Shown here: positions 8,843 to 18,250 of the stretch, piece by piece
Layout: each line of letters begins with the position of its first letter
Numbering within the stretch: the first letter of the stretch is position 1
Assembly (NCBI RefSeq): GCF_900460245.1
Contig: NZ_UHIP01000001.1
Location: 1,240,001-1,304,000 of the forward strand
DNA from: Vibrio fluvialis
GTDB taxonomy: Bacteria; Pseudomonadota; Gammaproteobacteria; Enterobacterales; Vibrionaceae
Length of the DNA: 64,000 nt
Direction of reading: 5' to 3'
Translations under genes and position numbers: made by a program
The notes under the pieces: generated by a model
Seen by the model: the letters and a program-made list of their open reading frames with translations, nothing else
What the model was told of the DNA's origin: nothing
Database searches by the model: none

Positions 8843-11800
8843 GCAAAATAGCAAGCCGCAAACCGATGATGAAATTCAAGGCGTGGCCGCTTACTTCATC
8901 AGAAATCGGGTGATCAGTTGGATGGTGTCGCTGATTTTTCTGATTGGCGGCACCGCTGCATTCTTCAATCTTGGCAGACTCGAAGACCCGGCATTCACCA
9001 TCAAAGATGCGATGGTGGTGACGTCCTATCCGGGGGCAACACCGCAGCAGGTCGAAGAAGAGGTAACCTATCCGCTGGAAAAAGCGATTCAACAATTAAC
9101 GTATGTTGATGAGGTGAACTCGATATCCAGCCGTGGCCTGTCACAAATCACCGTGACGATGAAAAACAAATATGGCCCGGACGACCTGCCTCAAATCTGG
9201 GACGAACTGCGCCGCAAGGTCAACGATCTGAATGGCTCGTTTCCCCCCGGCGTAAATATGCCTCAGGTCATTGATGATTTTGGCGATGTGTACGGCATCT
9301 TGCTCGCCGTGACTGGGGATGGATACAGCTATAAGGAGCTGCTGGATTACGTCGATTATCTGCGCCGAGAGCTGGAACTGATTGATGGTGTCAGCAAAGT
9401 CTCGGTCTCCGGGCAGCAGCAACAACAGGTATTCATTGAAATTTCCATGAAACGCATCAGCGCGCTGGGGATTTCACCGCAGACGGTATTCAATCTGCTG
9501 TCGACGCAAAATGTAGTGTCGGATGCCGGGGCAATCCGCATCGGCAGCGAGTACATTCGTATTCATCCGACAGGCGAGTTTGACGATGTGGATAAACTGG
9601 GCGATCTGATCCTCAATGAAGGTGGTTCGAAGGGGCTGATTTACCTGCGTGATGTCGCCGAAGTGAAACGCGGTTATGTGGAAGTGCCGAGCAATATCAT
9701 CAACTTCAACGGCAAACTGGCGCTCAACGTCGGGGTGTCGTTTGCCCAGGGGGTCAACGTTGTTGAAGTGGGGGAGCGCTTTGATCGCCGCTTGGCGGAA
9801 CTCAAGTATCAGCAACCCGTCGGCATTGATATTTCTGCCATCTACAGCCAGCCGCAAGAAGTAGATAAATCCGTCAGCGGGTTTGTGGTCAGCCTTGGTC
9901 AGGCGGTGGCTATCGTTATCATTGTGCTGTTGTTCTTTATGGGACTGCGTTCCGGACTCCTGATCGGCTTGATATTGCTGCTGACGGTGCTGGGTACCTT
10001 TATCTTTATGCAGTATTTCAAAATCGACCTGCAACGAATCTCGTTGGGGGCGTTGGTTATTGCTCTCGGGATGCTGGTGGACAATGCGATAGTGGTGGTG
10101 GAAGGCATATTGATTGGCACCCAAAAAGGCCGAACGCGATTGCAGGCTGCCACCGACATTGTAACGCAGACCAAGTGGCCGCTGCTTGGTGCGACGGTGA
10201 TTGCCGTTACCGCCTTTGCTCCGATTGGTTTGTCACAAGATTCGACCGGTGAGTATTGTGGCACGCTGTTTACTGTACTGCTTATCTCACTCATGCTCAG
10301 CTGGTTTACTGCGATCTCACTGACCCCATTCTTTGCTGACATTTTTTTCCGTGGTCAGAAAGTCGCGCAAAGTGATAGCGGCGAAGAAACGGATCCCTAT
10401 AAAGGTATGCTGTTTGTCGTCTACAAATCATTTCTTGAGTTTTGTATGAAACGCGCCTGGATGACCATGATTGTGCTGGTGATTGGTCTGGTGGTGAGTC
10501 TCTACGGCTTTACCAAGGTAAAACAGGCGTTTTTCCCGTCATCAACCACACCTATGTTTATGGTGGATGTGTGGATGCCGGAAGGGACGGACATTCGCGC
10601 GACCAACGATAAGTTACAGGAATTGGAGCATTGGCTGGCGAAACAGGAGGAAGCGGACACGGTTACCACAACTGCCGGTAAAGGGTTGCAGCGTTTCATG
10701 CTGACTTATTCTCCGGAAAAAAGTTATGCCGCCTACGGTGAGATCACCACGCGGGCGAAAAGCTACGACAGTTTAGCGCCGTTGATGGAGCGTTTTCGCG
10801 AGCATCTGGATGCCAGTTATCCAGAAATTAACTACAAGCTGAAACAGATTGAATTGGGCCCTGGCGGTGGCGCTAAGATTGAAGCGCGTTTGGTCGGCTC
10901 TGATCCGACGGTGCTACGAGGTATCGCGGCGCAAGTCATGGACATCATGTACGCCGATCCTGGTGCGTACAACGTTCGTCACGACTGGCGTGAACGCACC
11001 AAAGTGCTGGAGCCGCAGTTTAACGAAAGTCAGGCCAGACGTTACGGCATTACCAAATCGGATGTGGATGAGTTTCTGGCGATGTCGTTTTCGGGCAAAA
11101 CCATTGGTGTTTATCGCGATGGTACGACGCTTATGCCGATTGTCGCGCGCCTGCCGGAAGCCGAGCGTATCGATATTCGTAATATCGAAGGGATGAAGAT
11201 CTGGAGCCCGGCGCTGAGTGAGTACATTCCGCTGCAACAAGTCACCTTGGGCTATGAAATGTTGTGGGAAGATCCGCTGGTGGTACGTAAAAATCGTAAG
11301 CGCATTTTGACCGTGATGGCGGATCCGGATCTGCTGGGTGAAGAGACCGCCGCTACTTTGCAAAAACGTCTGCAACCACAGATTGAGGCGATTGCACTGC
11401 CACCGGGCTATTCGCTGGAATGGGGCGGGGAATATGAATCGTCTCACGATGCACAGGAATCGCTGTTTCAGACCATGCCGATGGGTTATCTGTTCATGTT
11501 CTTAATCACCGTTTTCCTGTTCAATTCTGTCAAAGAGCCGCTGATTGTGTGGCTGACGGTACCGCTGGCGGTGATCGGGGTAACCACAGGGTTGCTGGCC
11601 CTCAATACGCCGTTTGGCTTTATGGCACTGCTGGGCTTTCTCAGCTTGTCAGGAATGCTGCTGAAAAACGGCATCGTGCTGCTGGATCAGATCGAGATTG
11701 AAATGCACTCGGGCAAAGACCCGTATCTGGCGGTGGTTGATGCGTCGCTCAGTCGTGTGCGTCCGGTATGCATGGCGGCCATCACTACGATTCTGGGTAT

Positions 11801-11939
11801 GATTCCGTTGTTGCCGGATATCTTCTTCCGCCCGATGGCCGTCACCATCATGTTTGGTCTTGGTTTTGCGACCGTATTGACACTGATCGTGGTTCCGGTG
11901 TTGTACAGATTGTTCCACCATGTCAAAGTACCTGCTTGA
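8835..11939 (+). CDS. vexK: RND multidrug efflux pump (VexK-like)
   Basis: Inner-membrane proton-driven pump, 1034 aa, the normal AcrB-family length. A first helix at about residues 25-45 and two blocks of membrane helices (about 345-560 and 875-1030) flank two large periplasmic loops. In TM4 the proton-relay motif reads GMLVDNAIVVVE: the first Asp is kept, but the second Asp of AcrB (D408) is Asn here. The TM10 lysine is kept (MLLKNGIVLL). Start ATG 8835 has GAAGGAGATG upstream. It works with the two adaptors upstream and probably TolC. Confidence 0.9.
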   Translation: MSEQNSKPQTDDEIQGVAAYFIRNRVISWMVSLIFLIGGTAAFFNLGRLEDPAFTIKDAMVVTSYPGATPQQVEEEVTYPLEKAIQQLTYVDEVNSISSRGLSQITVTMKNKYGPDDLPQIWDELRRKVNDLNGSFPPGVNMPQVIDDFGDVYGILLAVTGDGYSYKELLDYVDYLRRELELIDGVSKVSVSGQQQQQVFIEISMKRISALGISPQTVFNLLSTQNVVSDAGAIRIGSEYIRIHPTGEFDDVDKLGDLILNEGGSKGLIYLRDVAEVKRGYVEVPSNIINFNGKLALNVGVSFAQGVNVVEVGERFDRRLAELKYQQPVGIDISAIYSQPQEVDKSVSGFVVSLGQAVAIVIIVLLFFMGLRSGLLIGLILLLTVLGTFIFMQYFKIDLQRISLGALVIALGMLVDNAIVVVEGILIGTQKGRTRLQAATDIVTQTKWPLLGATVIAVTAFAPIGLSQDSTGEYCGTLFTVLLISLMLSWFTAISLTPFFADIFFRGQKVAQSDSGEETDPYKGMLFVVYKSFLEFCMKRAWMTMIVLVIGLVVSLYGFTKVKQAFFPSSTTPMFMVDVWMPEGTDIRATNDKLQELEHWLAKQEEADTVTTTAGKGLQRFMLTYSPEKSYAAYGEITTRAKSYDSLAPLMERFREHLDASYPEINYKLKQIELGPGGGAKIEARLVGSDPTVLRGIAAQVMDIMYADPGAYNVRHDWRERTKVLEPQFNESQARRYGITKSDVDEFLAMSFSGKTIGVYRDGTTLMPIVARLPEAERIDIRNIEGMKIWSPALSEYIPLQQVTLGYEMLWEDPLVVRKNRKRILTVMADPDLLGEETAATLQKRLQPQIEAIALPPGYSLEWGGEYESSHDAQESLFQTMPMGYLFMFLITVFLFNSVKEPLIVWLTVPLAVIGVTTGLLALNTPFGFMALLGFLSLSGMLLKNGIVLLDQIEIEMHSGKDPYLAVVDASLSRVRPVCMAAITTILGMIPLLPDIFFRPMAVTIMFGLGFATVLTLIVVPVLYRLFHHVKVPA

Positions 11940-11952
11940 TGAAAGGTAATCC

Positions 11953-11979
11953 AAACGGCCTCTTCGGAAGCCGTTTTTG
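11953..11979 (+). terminator. Rho-independent terminator after the vexIJK-like operon
   Basis: AAACGGC (11953-11959) pairs with GCCGTTT (11970-11976) around a 10-base loop, and the arm runs into a TTTTT tract. Confidence 0.8.
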
Positions 11980-11999
11980 TCAGTGGCAGAAGGATAACA

Positions 12000-12560
12000 A
12001 TGACAACACAAGATACTACCTGCGCGTGGGCGATGAACCATCCACTCGAACGTGAATATCACGATGCAGAATGGGGCAAGCCAGTGCACGATGATAAAAC
12101 GCTGTTTGAATTTCTCACTTTGGAAGGGGCGCAAGCCGGGCTCAGTTGGATTACCATTTTGCGTAAGCGCGAAGGCTACCGTCAGGCGTTTGAAGATTAT
12201 GATATTGCCAAACTGGCGCAGTACGACGAAGCGCGAGTGGAAGCTATCATCGCTGGTTATGATGTGGTTAAACATCGCGGCAAAATTGCATCGGTGTTTT
12301 CTAACGCTCGGGCAACGTTAGCACTGCAAGAGGAGTTTGGTTCTTTGGATGCCGCGTTGTGGCAGTTTGTTGATGGTAAACCCCAAGTTAATCACTGGGC
12401 AGAAATGAGCCAGGTACCGGTGTCGACAGAAGAATCCAAAGCAATGAGCAAGTTTTTGAAAAAGCGCGGCTTTAAGTTTGTGGGTGAAACTATCTGTTAT
12501 TCATTCATGCAGGCGATGGGGCTGGTGAACGACCATCTGCAAGGATGTCCAAAAAAATGA
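12000..12560 (+). CDS. tag: DNA-3-methyladenine glycosylase I (Tag)
   Basis: Base-excision repair enzyme of 186 aa that removes 3-methyladenine from DNA; cytoplasmic. The family's zinc-snap residues are visible: Cys and His near the N-terminus (CAW; YHDAEWG) and His and Cys at the end (VNDHLQGC). The E-G-A-Q-A-G-L-S-W segment of the helix-hairpin-helix fold is present. Start ATG 12000 with AGAAGGA upstream. It stands alone between two terminators. Confidence 0.95.
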   Translation: MTTQDTTCAWAMNHPLEREYHDAEWGKPVHDDKTLFEFLTLEGAQAGLSWITILRKREGYRQAFEDYDIAKLAQYDEARVEAIIAGYDVVKHRGKIASVFSNARATLALQEEFGSLDAALWQFVDGKPQVNHWAEMSQVPVSTEESKAMSKFLKKRGFKFVGETICYSFMQAMGLVNDHLQGCPKK

Positions 12561-12580
12561 GGGAGTTTTGCTCCCTCATT
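12551..12580. terminator. Bidirectional terminator between tag and the CMD-family gene
   Basis: Perfect 10-bp stem AATGAGGGAG / CTCCCTCATT with loop TTTTG. A run of As precedes it, which gives a T tract on the minus strand, so it can serve both convergent genes. Confidence 0.85.
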
Positions 12581-12591
12581 CTCTTATGTGG

Positions 12592-12951
12592 TTAGCGGTT
12601 TTGCGCTTCAATCTCTTCAATGGCGCCTAATGCAAGTGTGCCATAGGTAAAAGAAGGGCCGCCCCCCATCAGAACGGCGACGTTGATGACTTCAACCAAT
12701 TGAGCTTTGGTGGCGCCAGCTTTGAGTGAAGCGGCGACGTGAGCGGCGATACAACCATCGCAGCGAGCAGCAATGCCAATTGCCAACGCAATCATCTCTT
12801 TGGTTTTTACATCCAGTTCGCCCGGAGACATCGCGGCTTTATGCAGCTGCATGAAGGCGGAGAGGGTATCCGGGCTTTGTTGTTTAAAGCTGCGGCCAAG
12901 AGTGTTCTGATCTTTGAGAATGTCGCTGTAGGATTTCATGTTATCAACCAT
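12592..12951 (-). CDS. Carboxymuconolactone decarboxylase (CMD) family, AhpD-like protein
   Basis: Small protein of 119 aa with the CMD fold. The core motif is ARCDGCIAAH, holding the redox-type CxxC of AhpD-like alkylhydroperoxidase proteins, followed by helix residues ATKAQLVEVINVA. Such proteins often act as thiol peroxidase partners, but the substrate is unknown here. The ATG at 12951 and that at 12939 (MKSYSDIL) are both possible; neither has a strong Shine-Dalgarno sequence. No obvious operon partner. Confidence 0.85.
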   Translation of the reverse strand: MVDNMKSYSDILKDQNTLGRSFKQQSPDTLSAFMQLHKAAMSPGELDVKTKEMIALAIGIAARCDGCIAAHVAASLKAGATKAQLVEVINVAVLMGGGPSFTYGTLALGAIEEIEAQNR

Positions 12952-13098
12952 AAACTAAAGTAGTTATTGCTAATATAATGATTCAAATTAAAATATCAAG
13001 CCGAATTGTTTCCTTTTATTTTTTAGACGGTTAAGCTGTTGCGCACTATGAACATGGCTTGTTTTCAGCAAACCTATCCGTTTCATTAAACGCTACTC

Positions 13099-13500
13099 AT
13101 GAGGTTCGTTCTGTTGCATTGTTTACGTCGCCGACAACTTGCGCCGTTTGCCCTGATGTTGATCGTCTGGGTCGTGGTGCTGTGTGCGACGAAAAATATG
13201 GGGCTGACTTTTGCCTGTCCTTATGCCCAAGTAAGCGAACACTCTGTTGAGTGGCAGGCTGCCCAGCCTGCGCCAACCGATACCGAACAACTCAAGCAAA
13301 CCAGTTCTGCCTGCCATCTCTCCGGTAAGTTGCTGCAACATCATCTCAATCACCTGATTGACCTGTTTATCCCCCTGATCACGCTGGTTCTGCTCGTACT
13401 CGCAGCAAAGCCATTGTCTTGGTCATTGATCCCCAGATTCAGAGATCCCAAGGTGCCGAAACGGCGCCCTCATTTGCAATTGTGCGTTTTCCGAGAATGA
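13099..13500 (+). CDS. Small membrane protein of the scs-like operon, function unknown
   Basis: Predicted protein of 133 aa, probable first gene of the thiol-redox operon. One hydrophobic segment lies at about residues 14-32 and a second at about 88-107. The loop between carries Cys (FACPYAQ) and a CHLSG motif with further His residues, which hints at metal or thiol chemistry and fits a copper-resistance setting. It occupies the position scsA has in Salmonella, but I cannot claim homology. Start uncertain: no good Shine-Dalgarno before ATG 13099. It ends 53 bases before the ScsB-like gene. Confidence 0.6.
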   Translation: MRFVLLHCLRRRQLAPFALMLIVWVVVLCATKNMGLTFACPYAQVSEHSVEWQAAQPAPTDTEQLKQTSSACHLSGKLLQHHLNHLIDLFIPLITLVLLVLAAKPLSWSLIPRFRDPKVPKRRPHLQLCVFRE

Positions 13501-13553
13501 GTTGAACGTTCACATCCGTTTGTGACCGTTTTTAACTTATTGAAAGGAAAAAT

Positions 13554-15655
13554 ATGTACCGATTATTACAACCATTGGCTCAATGGCTATTCAGGCCATG
13601 GGCGCTTTTGGCGATGCTCTCATTCACCACAGCAGCCCAGCCAATCTCAACCTCTTGGATGACTGATCCGAACCATCCTCCCGTGTCTGTGCGTTTTGTG
13701 CTGACGGGACAAATAGACTCTGACACTCAGCAACTTGCCGGCTATTTAGACGTCAAACTTGAACAGCCATGGAAAACCTATTGGCGCTCTCCCGGAGAAG
13801 GGGGGGAGCACCGGAGATCAACTGGCAAGGTTCGACAAATCTGGACACTGTCGATTGGCATTGGCCATTTCCGCAACGTTTCTCTGTTCTGGGAATCGAA
13901 ACGCTGGGTTACCGCGGGGATACCATCTTTCCGATAACCTTGCGCGTACATGACCTAACGGCTCCCGTTGAACTGAACGCCAATCTCAGCCTGTCGAGTT
14001 GTTCAACTGTGTGTGTCATTAACGACTATCCGTTTATGTTGGCGTTTACCCCAACGGAGCTTTCTCCTGAGCCTGACGCAATGCGTCGCTTTGCCGAAGC
14101 CATGAGTCGAGTGCCGCAAGCGGATGCGTCGATGACGGACGTGTCTGCGGTGTGGGATAGTTCGGCGCAGCAACTTGAGCTGACGTTAAACCGTTCTACA
14201 GGATGGTCATTGCCCGTGGTTCTGGTGGACGGACAATCCGCGGCCGTCGCCGACAGCAGTTTTATTCACCCTAAAACTCAGGTCGATGGTCAAATGCTGC
14301 GTGTGACTTATGACGTCACTCATTGGTTGGGGCAAGCCGATCTGAGTGGAGAACGTGTAGACGTCACTATCTCCGATCAGAACTATCTGAGTGAAATTTC
14401 GCTGAACGTTACCGACGGTACCATTTCGCCCCAAGCCCAGTGGCCGTTGGTGACGATGTTGCTGATGGCGCTTATTGGCGGATTGATACTGAATCTGATG
14501 CCGTGCGTGTTGCCTGTGCTGGGGATGAAGCTCGCCTCAATCGTGAACACACCACATCGAGAGCGGCGCAAAGTCCGAGCGCAGTTTCTCGCATCGAGCG
14601 CTGGGATTATCAGTGCGTTTTGGATGATCGCGCTGGGGTTGATGATCCTCAAAGCGAGTGGCGAAGCGGTGGGATGGGGCATTCAGTTTCAAAGCGACGG
14701 ATTTCTAGCGCTAATGGTGTTGGTAACGACGCTTTTTGGCGCCAACATGCTCGGGCTGTTTGAGTTGCGTTTGCCCTCAACTCTCAATACTTGGTTAGCT
14801 GCGCGCGGCGGTAATGGTTACGTCGGGCATTATGTACAAGGGCTGTTTGCCACTCTGCTGGCCACCCCATGTTCGGCCCCGTTTCTTGGTACCGCAGTGG
14901 CCTTTGCACTGGCCGCCGATAACGTTACGTTGTGGGTGATTTTCAGCGGGTTGGGTGTCGGATTTGCGCTGCCTTGGCTAATCATCGCTCTGTTTCCGAG
15001 TTTAGCGACCAAACTGCCGGCTCCCGGGCAATGGATGAATCGGACTAAGTTGTTGTTTGGTGCAATGATGTTGGCAACCACGGTTTGGCTCGCAACATTG
15101 TTGACCGCGCACTGGCCGACGTGGGGTATTTTCGCTTATCTGCTGATGGCAGCACTCCTGCTGTTGTGGCGTGGCGCCCGTGTTTATGGAGGACGTCAGA
15201 TAGGGATAGTGGCCTGTGTCAGTCTCTTGGGGCTTTCGGCTGTGTTAGTTGTGGGTAGTCTGACGGCGGAGAAATGGTCGACACCGTTGCCGCAGGAGCT
15301 GAGCTGGCAGCCACTGAACGCAACAATCATCGATGAGAGCGCTGCGCAGGGAAAAGTGGTGTTTGTCGATGTCACTGCTGAGTGGTGCATTACCTGTAAA
15401 GCCAACAAAATTGGTGTGTTGCTACAGCCACCCGTCTATCAAGCGTTGCAGGATGACGATGTGGTACGTGTACGAGGAGACTGGAGCCTACCTAATGCCA
15501 GTGTGACGCAATATCTGCAACAGAATGGTCGATTTGGTGTTCCGTTTAATATCGTTTACGGACCGGGAGCGCCTGATGGCATTGCATTACCGGTAATTTT
15601 AAGCGATCGCGCGGTCATGGAAGCCATACAACAGGCAAGGGGAGAGCAAGGATGA
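13554..15655 (+). pseudogene. scsB: ScsB/DsbD-like thiol-disulfide interchange protein, frameshifted in a G run
   Basis: Two reading frames together make one DsbD-family protein of about 700 aa. Frame one (from ATG 13554, with GAAAGGA upstream) gives the signal peptide and the start of the periplasmic domain up to WRSPGEGG; the sequence then continues in another frame as APEINWQGS and runs to 15655. The break is in seven Gs at 13800-13806; one extra base (or two fewer) restores the frame. The second part holds a CSTVC pair, an eight-helix DsbD membrane domain (MPCVLPVLG) and a C-terminal thioredoxin domain (EWCITCK). The role would be to pass electrons from cytoplasmic thioredoxin to ScsC/ScsD. 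It may be a true pseudogene, slippage, or an assembly error. Confidence 0.85.
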
Positions 15656-16137
15656 CAAGAGGGTTGAAAGAAGGTGTGGTATTCGCATTGATGATGCTTG
15701 TAATTGCTACCGCTCTTGATTGGTGGCGCCAACCCGAAGCGCTGAAGAGCCAAGTTTTTACACCGACGCTGTATGACCTGCAGGGGCAGACGGTCGATTT
15801 GGTTGAGATGAGTCAGGATAAGCCCGTTCTGGTGTATGTCTGGGCCACTTGGTGCGGCGTCTGCCGGGTGACGACACCGATCGTTGAATGGGTGAGTGGC
15901 GACCATACCGTGCTTAGCATCGCGCTCACTTCTGGCAACAATGATCGAGTGCAGCGCTATATGACAGCACACGACATCACGTTTCGTACCGTGAACGACG
16001 AACGTAATCAACTGGGGCGAGATTGGCAGATTCGCTACACCCCGACTTTCATGATTGTCCGCAACGGGCAAATTCAATCAGTGACCAGTGGCTTTACTAC
16101 GCCGTGGGGACTGCTGGCCCGCCTGTGGCTGGCATAA
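15652..16137 (+). CDS. scsD: ScsD-like membrane-anchored thioredoxin-fold oxidoreductase
   Basis: Protein of 161 aa with one N-terminal membrane anchor (about residues 8-24) and a periplasmic TlpA/thioredoxin domain carrying WATWCGVC (Cys68, Cys71) and a cis-Pro loop (YTPTFM). Length and layout match ScsD-type disulfide oxidoreductases. It overlaps the ScsB-like gene by ATGA and would be reduced by it. The C-x-x-C is CGVC rather than the classic CGPC. Symbol by family resemblance. Confidence 0.8.
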   Translation: MTRGLKEGVVFALMMLVIATALDWWRQPEALKSQVFTPTLYDLQGQTVDLVEMSQDKPVLVYVWATWCGVCRVTTPIVEWVSGDHTVLSIALTSGNNDRVQRYMTAHDITFRTVNDERNQLGRDWQIRYTPTFMIVRNGQIQSVTSGFTTPWGLLARLWLA

Positions 16138-16147
16138 GGAAATTTCG

Positions 16148-16891
16148 ATGACTATGAAGAATGTACCACAACGTATCAAACGCACTGTACACAGGTTTAT
16201 CCTGGTACTACTTATCGTGGCGGGGAGTGCACAAGCACAACTGAATGCCGGGCAGGTCCAACAGCTCGATGAAATCAATACGATGCTGAAGAACAACCCG
16301 CAGTTGATTGAGAATCTCTATGCCACTTTGCTGCGCTATGAGCAGCAGCAGACGCGTTTTGACCGTGTTCTGAGTGAGAACCAACAATATTTGTATTTCA
16401 ACCCTGATCATCCGAGTTTTGGGGCCGATAAACCTGCACTGACGATCGTATTTTTCACTGACTACAGCTGTCCGTGGTGTAAGAAATTGGATCCGGTACT
16501 GCGCCAACTGAGTGAGAAGTATCCACAAATCAAAGTGGTTTCTGTTTTGGTTCCACTCAAAGAGTTAGCTGCGGAGAGTAACTCGGCCAGTTTTGCCCTC
16601 AATGTGTGGCATTCTGCACCGGATAAATTTACCCAAGTCGAGTCACTGTTGGTTGCCAAACCGGGGGCGCATAATCCGATGTCTCTGGTGCAGGTAGCGA
16701 AGAAAACGAACACCTTAAATGCGGTGAACGCCCAGCCGAAAAGCGCGGCACAGATAGAGAAAAACTATCTGCTGTTTAGTGAATTGGGGATGCGTGGAAC
16801 ACCCGCGATGCTGATTGGTGATGATGTCATTCCCGGTTATCTGCCACTCGAACAGCTCGAAGAGCTGATCAAAGCCAAATTGGGTTCCTAG
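16148..16891 (+). CDS. scsC: ScsC-like DsbA/DsbG-family periplasmic thiol isomerase
   Basis: Secreted protein of 247 aa. The signal peptide ends near AQA (residue 30); a helical N-terminal stretch (32-80) resembles the oligomerisation region of ScsC; the thioredoxin domain has YSCPWC (Cys108, Cys111) and the cis-Pro loop RGTPAM. ScsC proteins shuffle disulfides and can bind copper, kept reduced by ScsB. Start ATG 16148 with AAGGA upstream; the ATG at 16088 is inside the ScsD-like gene and would disrupt the signal peptide. Last gene of the operon, followed by a strong terminator. Confidence 0.85.
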   Translation: MTMKNVPQRIKRTVHRFILVLLIVAGSAQAQLNAGQVQQLDEINTMLKNNPQLIENLYATLLRYEQQQTRFDRVLSENQQYLYFNPDHPSFGADKPALTIVFFTDYSCPWCKKLDPVLRQLSEKYPQIKVVSVLVPLKELAAESNSASFALNVWHSAPDKFTQVESLLVAKPGAHNPMSLVQVAKKTNTLNAVNAQPKSAAQIEKNYLLFSELGMRGTPAMLIGDDVIPGYLPLEQLEELIKAKLGS

Positions 16892-16908
16892 CTGAGAAGT
16901 AATAAAGA

Positions 16909-16932
16909 AGCCCTGATTATTCAGGGCTTTTT
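16909..16932 (+). terminator. Rho-independent terminator of the scs-like operon
   Basis: AGCCCTGA (16909-16916), loop TTAT, TCAGGGCT (16921-16928), then TTTT. Confidence 0.9.
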
Positions 16933-16962
16933 CGTATGCTAAAGCAATGTTTCAGCGCCGTA

Positions 16963-18168
16963 TTACGCCGTTGCTTCGTGTTCCAGAATGACCGCGTTGT
17001 AGCGCGCAAGGCCTGCTTCCAGATCGGCAATCAGGTCGTTGACGTCTTCAAGACCAATGTGGAGGCGAATCAGTGTACCTTCAAAATTTGGATTAGCGAT
17101 GGTACGCAGGCTGTTAAAACTCTTTGGTTCATTGGCTAGGATCAGGCTTTCAAACCCTCCCCAAGAGTAACCCATACTGAAATGCTGCATGCCATCGAGC
17201 AGTGCCGTGGTTGCTTTCGGATAGCTGCTTTTTAACACGAATGAGAACAGGCCGTTACCGCCGGTGAAATCACGTTTGAAGATTTCGTGGCCCGGGCAGG
17301 TTGGCAGAGCAGGGTGGCGAACATGATCCACTTCAGGACGTGTTGCCAGCCACTGGGCCACTTTGAGGCTGTTTTCAGCGTGCTGACGCAGGCGCACGTC
17401 GAGTGTACGAATACCACGCAGACCCAGATAAGCATCATCCGGCGACACACACTGACCCATCAGATAGCTTTGCTCACGCAGTTGATCCCAGTACTTCTCA
17501 CTGGCGACAGCAGTACCCAGCATGACATCAGAGTGGCCGACGATATATTTGGTCGCGGCCTGAATCGAAATATCCACACCGTGCTCAAATGGAGAGAAGT
17601 TCACCCCCGCACCCCAGGTGTTATCCAGCATCACAATGATGTCGTGTTCATGGGCGATGCGTGCCAGCGTCGGCACATCCTGCACTTCCATTGTGATCGA
17701 GCCGGGAGATTCGGTAAACAGTATCTTGGTATTGGGTTTGATTAACGAGCGGATATCTTCACCGATCATCGGGTCGTAATACGTCGTCTCGACGCCAAAT
17801 TTCTTCAGAATTTTGTCACAGAAGTCGCGGGTAGGTTCATAACAGGTATCGACCATTAACAGGTGATCGCCTGATTTAACGAATGAAAGAATCGCGTTAC
17901 TGATGGCAGCGGTACCACATGGGTAGAGCGCGCAACCAGCACCGCCTTCAATCTCAACCATGGCTTCCTGAAAGGCAAAGTGAGTCGTTGTGCCGCGACG
18001 TCCGTAGAACAGCGTCTTGTTTGCGCGGTTAACAGCAGCGTGATTTTTTTGCGCTACCGTATCAAATACGACGGTTGAAGCCCGTTGCACGGGCGGGTTG
18101 ACCACGCCGTTCGTCCATTTTTTGTTGCGGCCGGCGGTAATGAGTTTGGTCTTTTTGCCTTCTGACAT
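16963..18168 (-). CDS. metC: Cystathionine beta-lyase MetC
   Basis: PLP enzyme of 401 aa that cleaves cystathionine to homocysteine, pyruvate and ammonia in methionine synthesis; cytoplasmic. It shows the Cys/Met metabolism fold: the YGRRGTTT substrate segment (about 55-61), PCGTAA phosphate-binding region (83-88), DNTWGAG with the cofactor Asp182, and the PLP lysine Lys207 in [11 protein letters not shown]. Length is usual. AAGGATCG lies before the start. I found no clear MetJ box upstream, unlike the methyltransferase gene at 43635-44765. Confidence 0.96.
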   Translation of the reverse strand: MSEGKKTKLITAGRNKKWTNGVVNPPVQRASTVVFDTVAQKNHAAVNRANKTLFYGRRGTTTHFAFQEAMVEIEGGAGCALYPCGTAAISNAILSFVKSGDHLLMVDTCYEPTRDFCDKILKKFGVETTYYDPMIGEDIRSLIKPNTKILFTESPGSITMEVQDVPTLARIAHEHDIIVMLDNTWGAGVNFSPFEHGVDISIQAATKYIVGHSDVMLGTAVASEKYWDQLREQSYLMGQCVSPDDAYLGLRGIRTLDVRLRQHAENSLKVAQWLATRPEVDHVRHPALPTCPGHEIFKRDFTGGNGLFSFVLKSSYPKATTALLDGMQHFSMGYSWGGFESLILANEPKSFNSLRTIANPNFEGTLIRLHIGLEDVNDLIADLEAGLARYNAVILEHEATA

Positions 18169-18250
18169 TTGCGATCCTTGTCTGGAAATACGAATGCCCT
18201 ATTTAAAACATGGAGCTGCATTTAAATGCAACCCCATGGTCACAAAAAGA

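Noticed and set aside
9474..10124. 216-aa frame antisense to vexK
   Set aside because: Shadow of a strongly coding gene.
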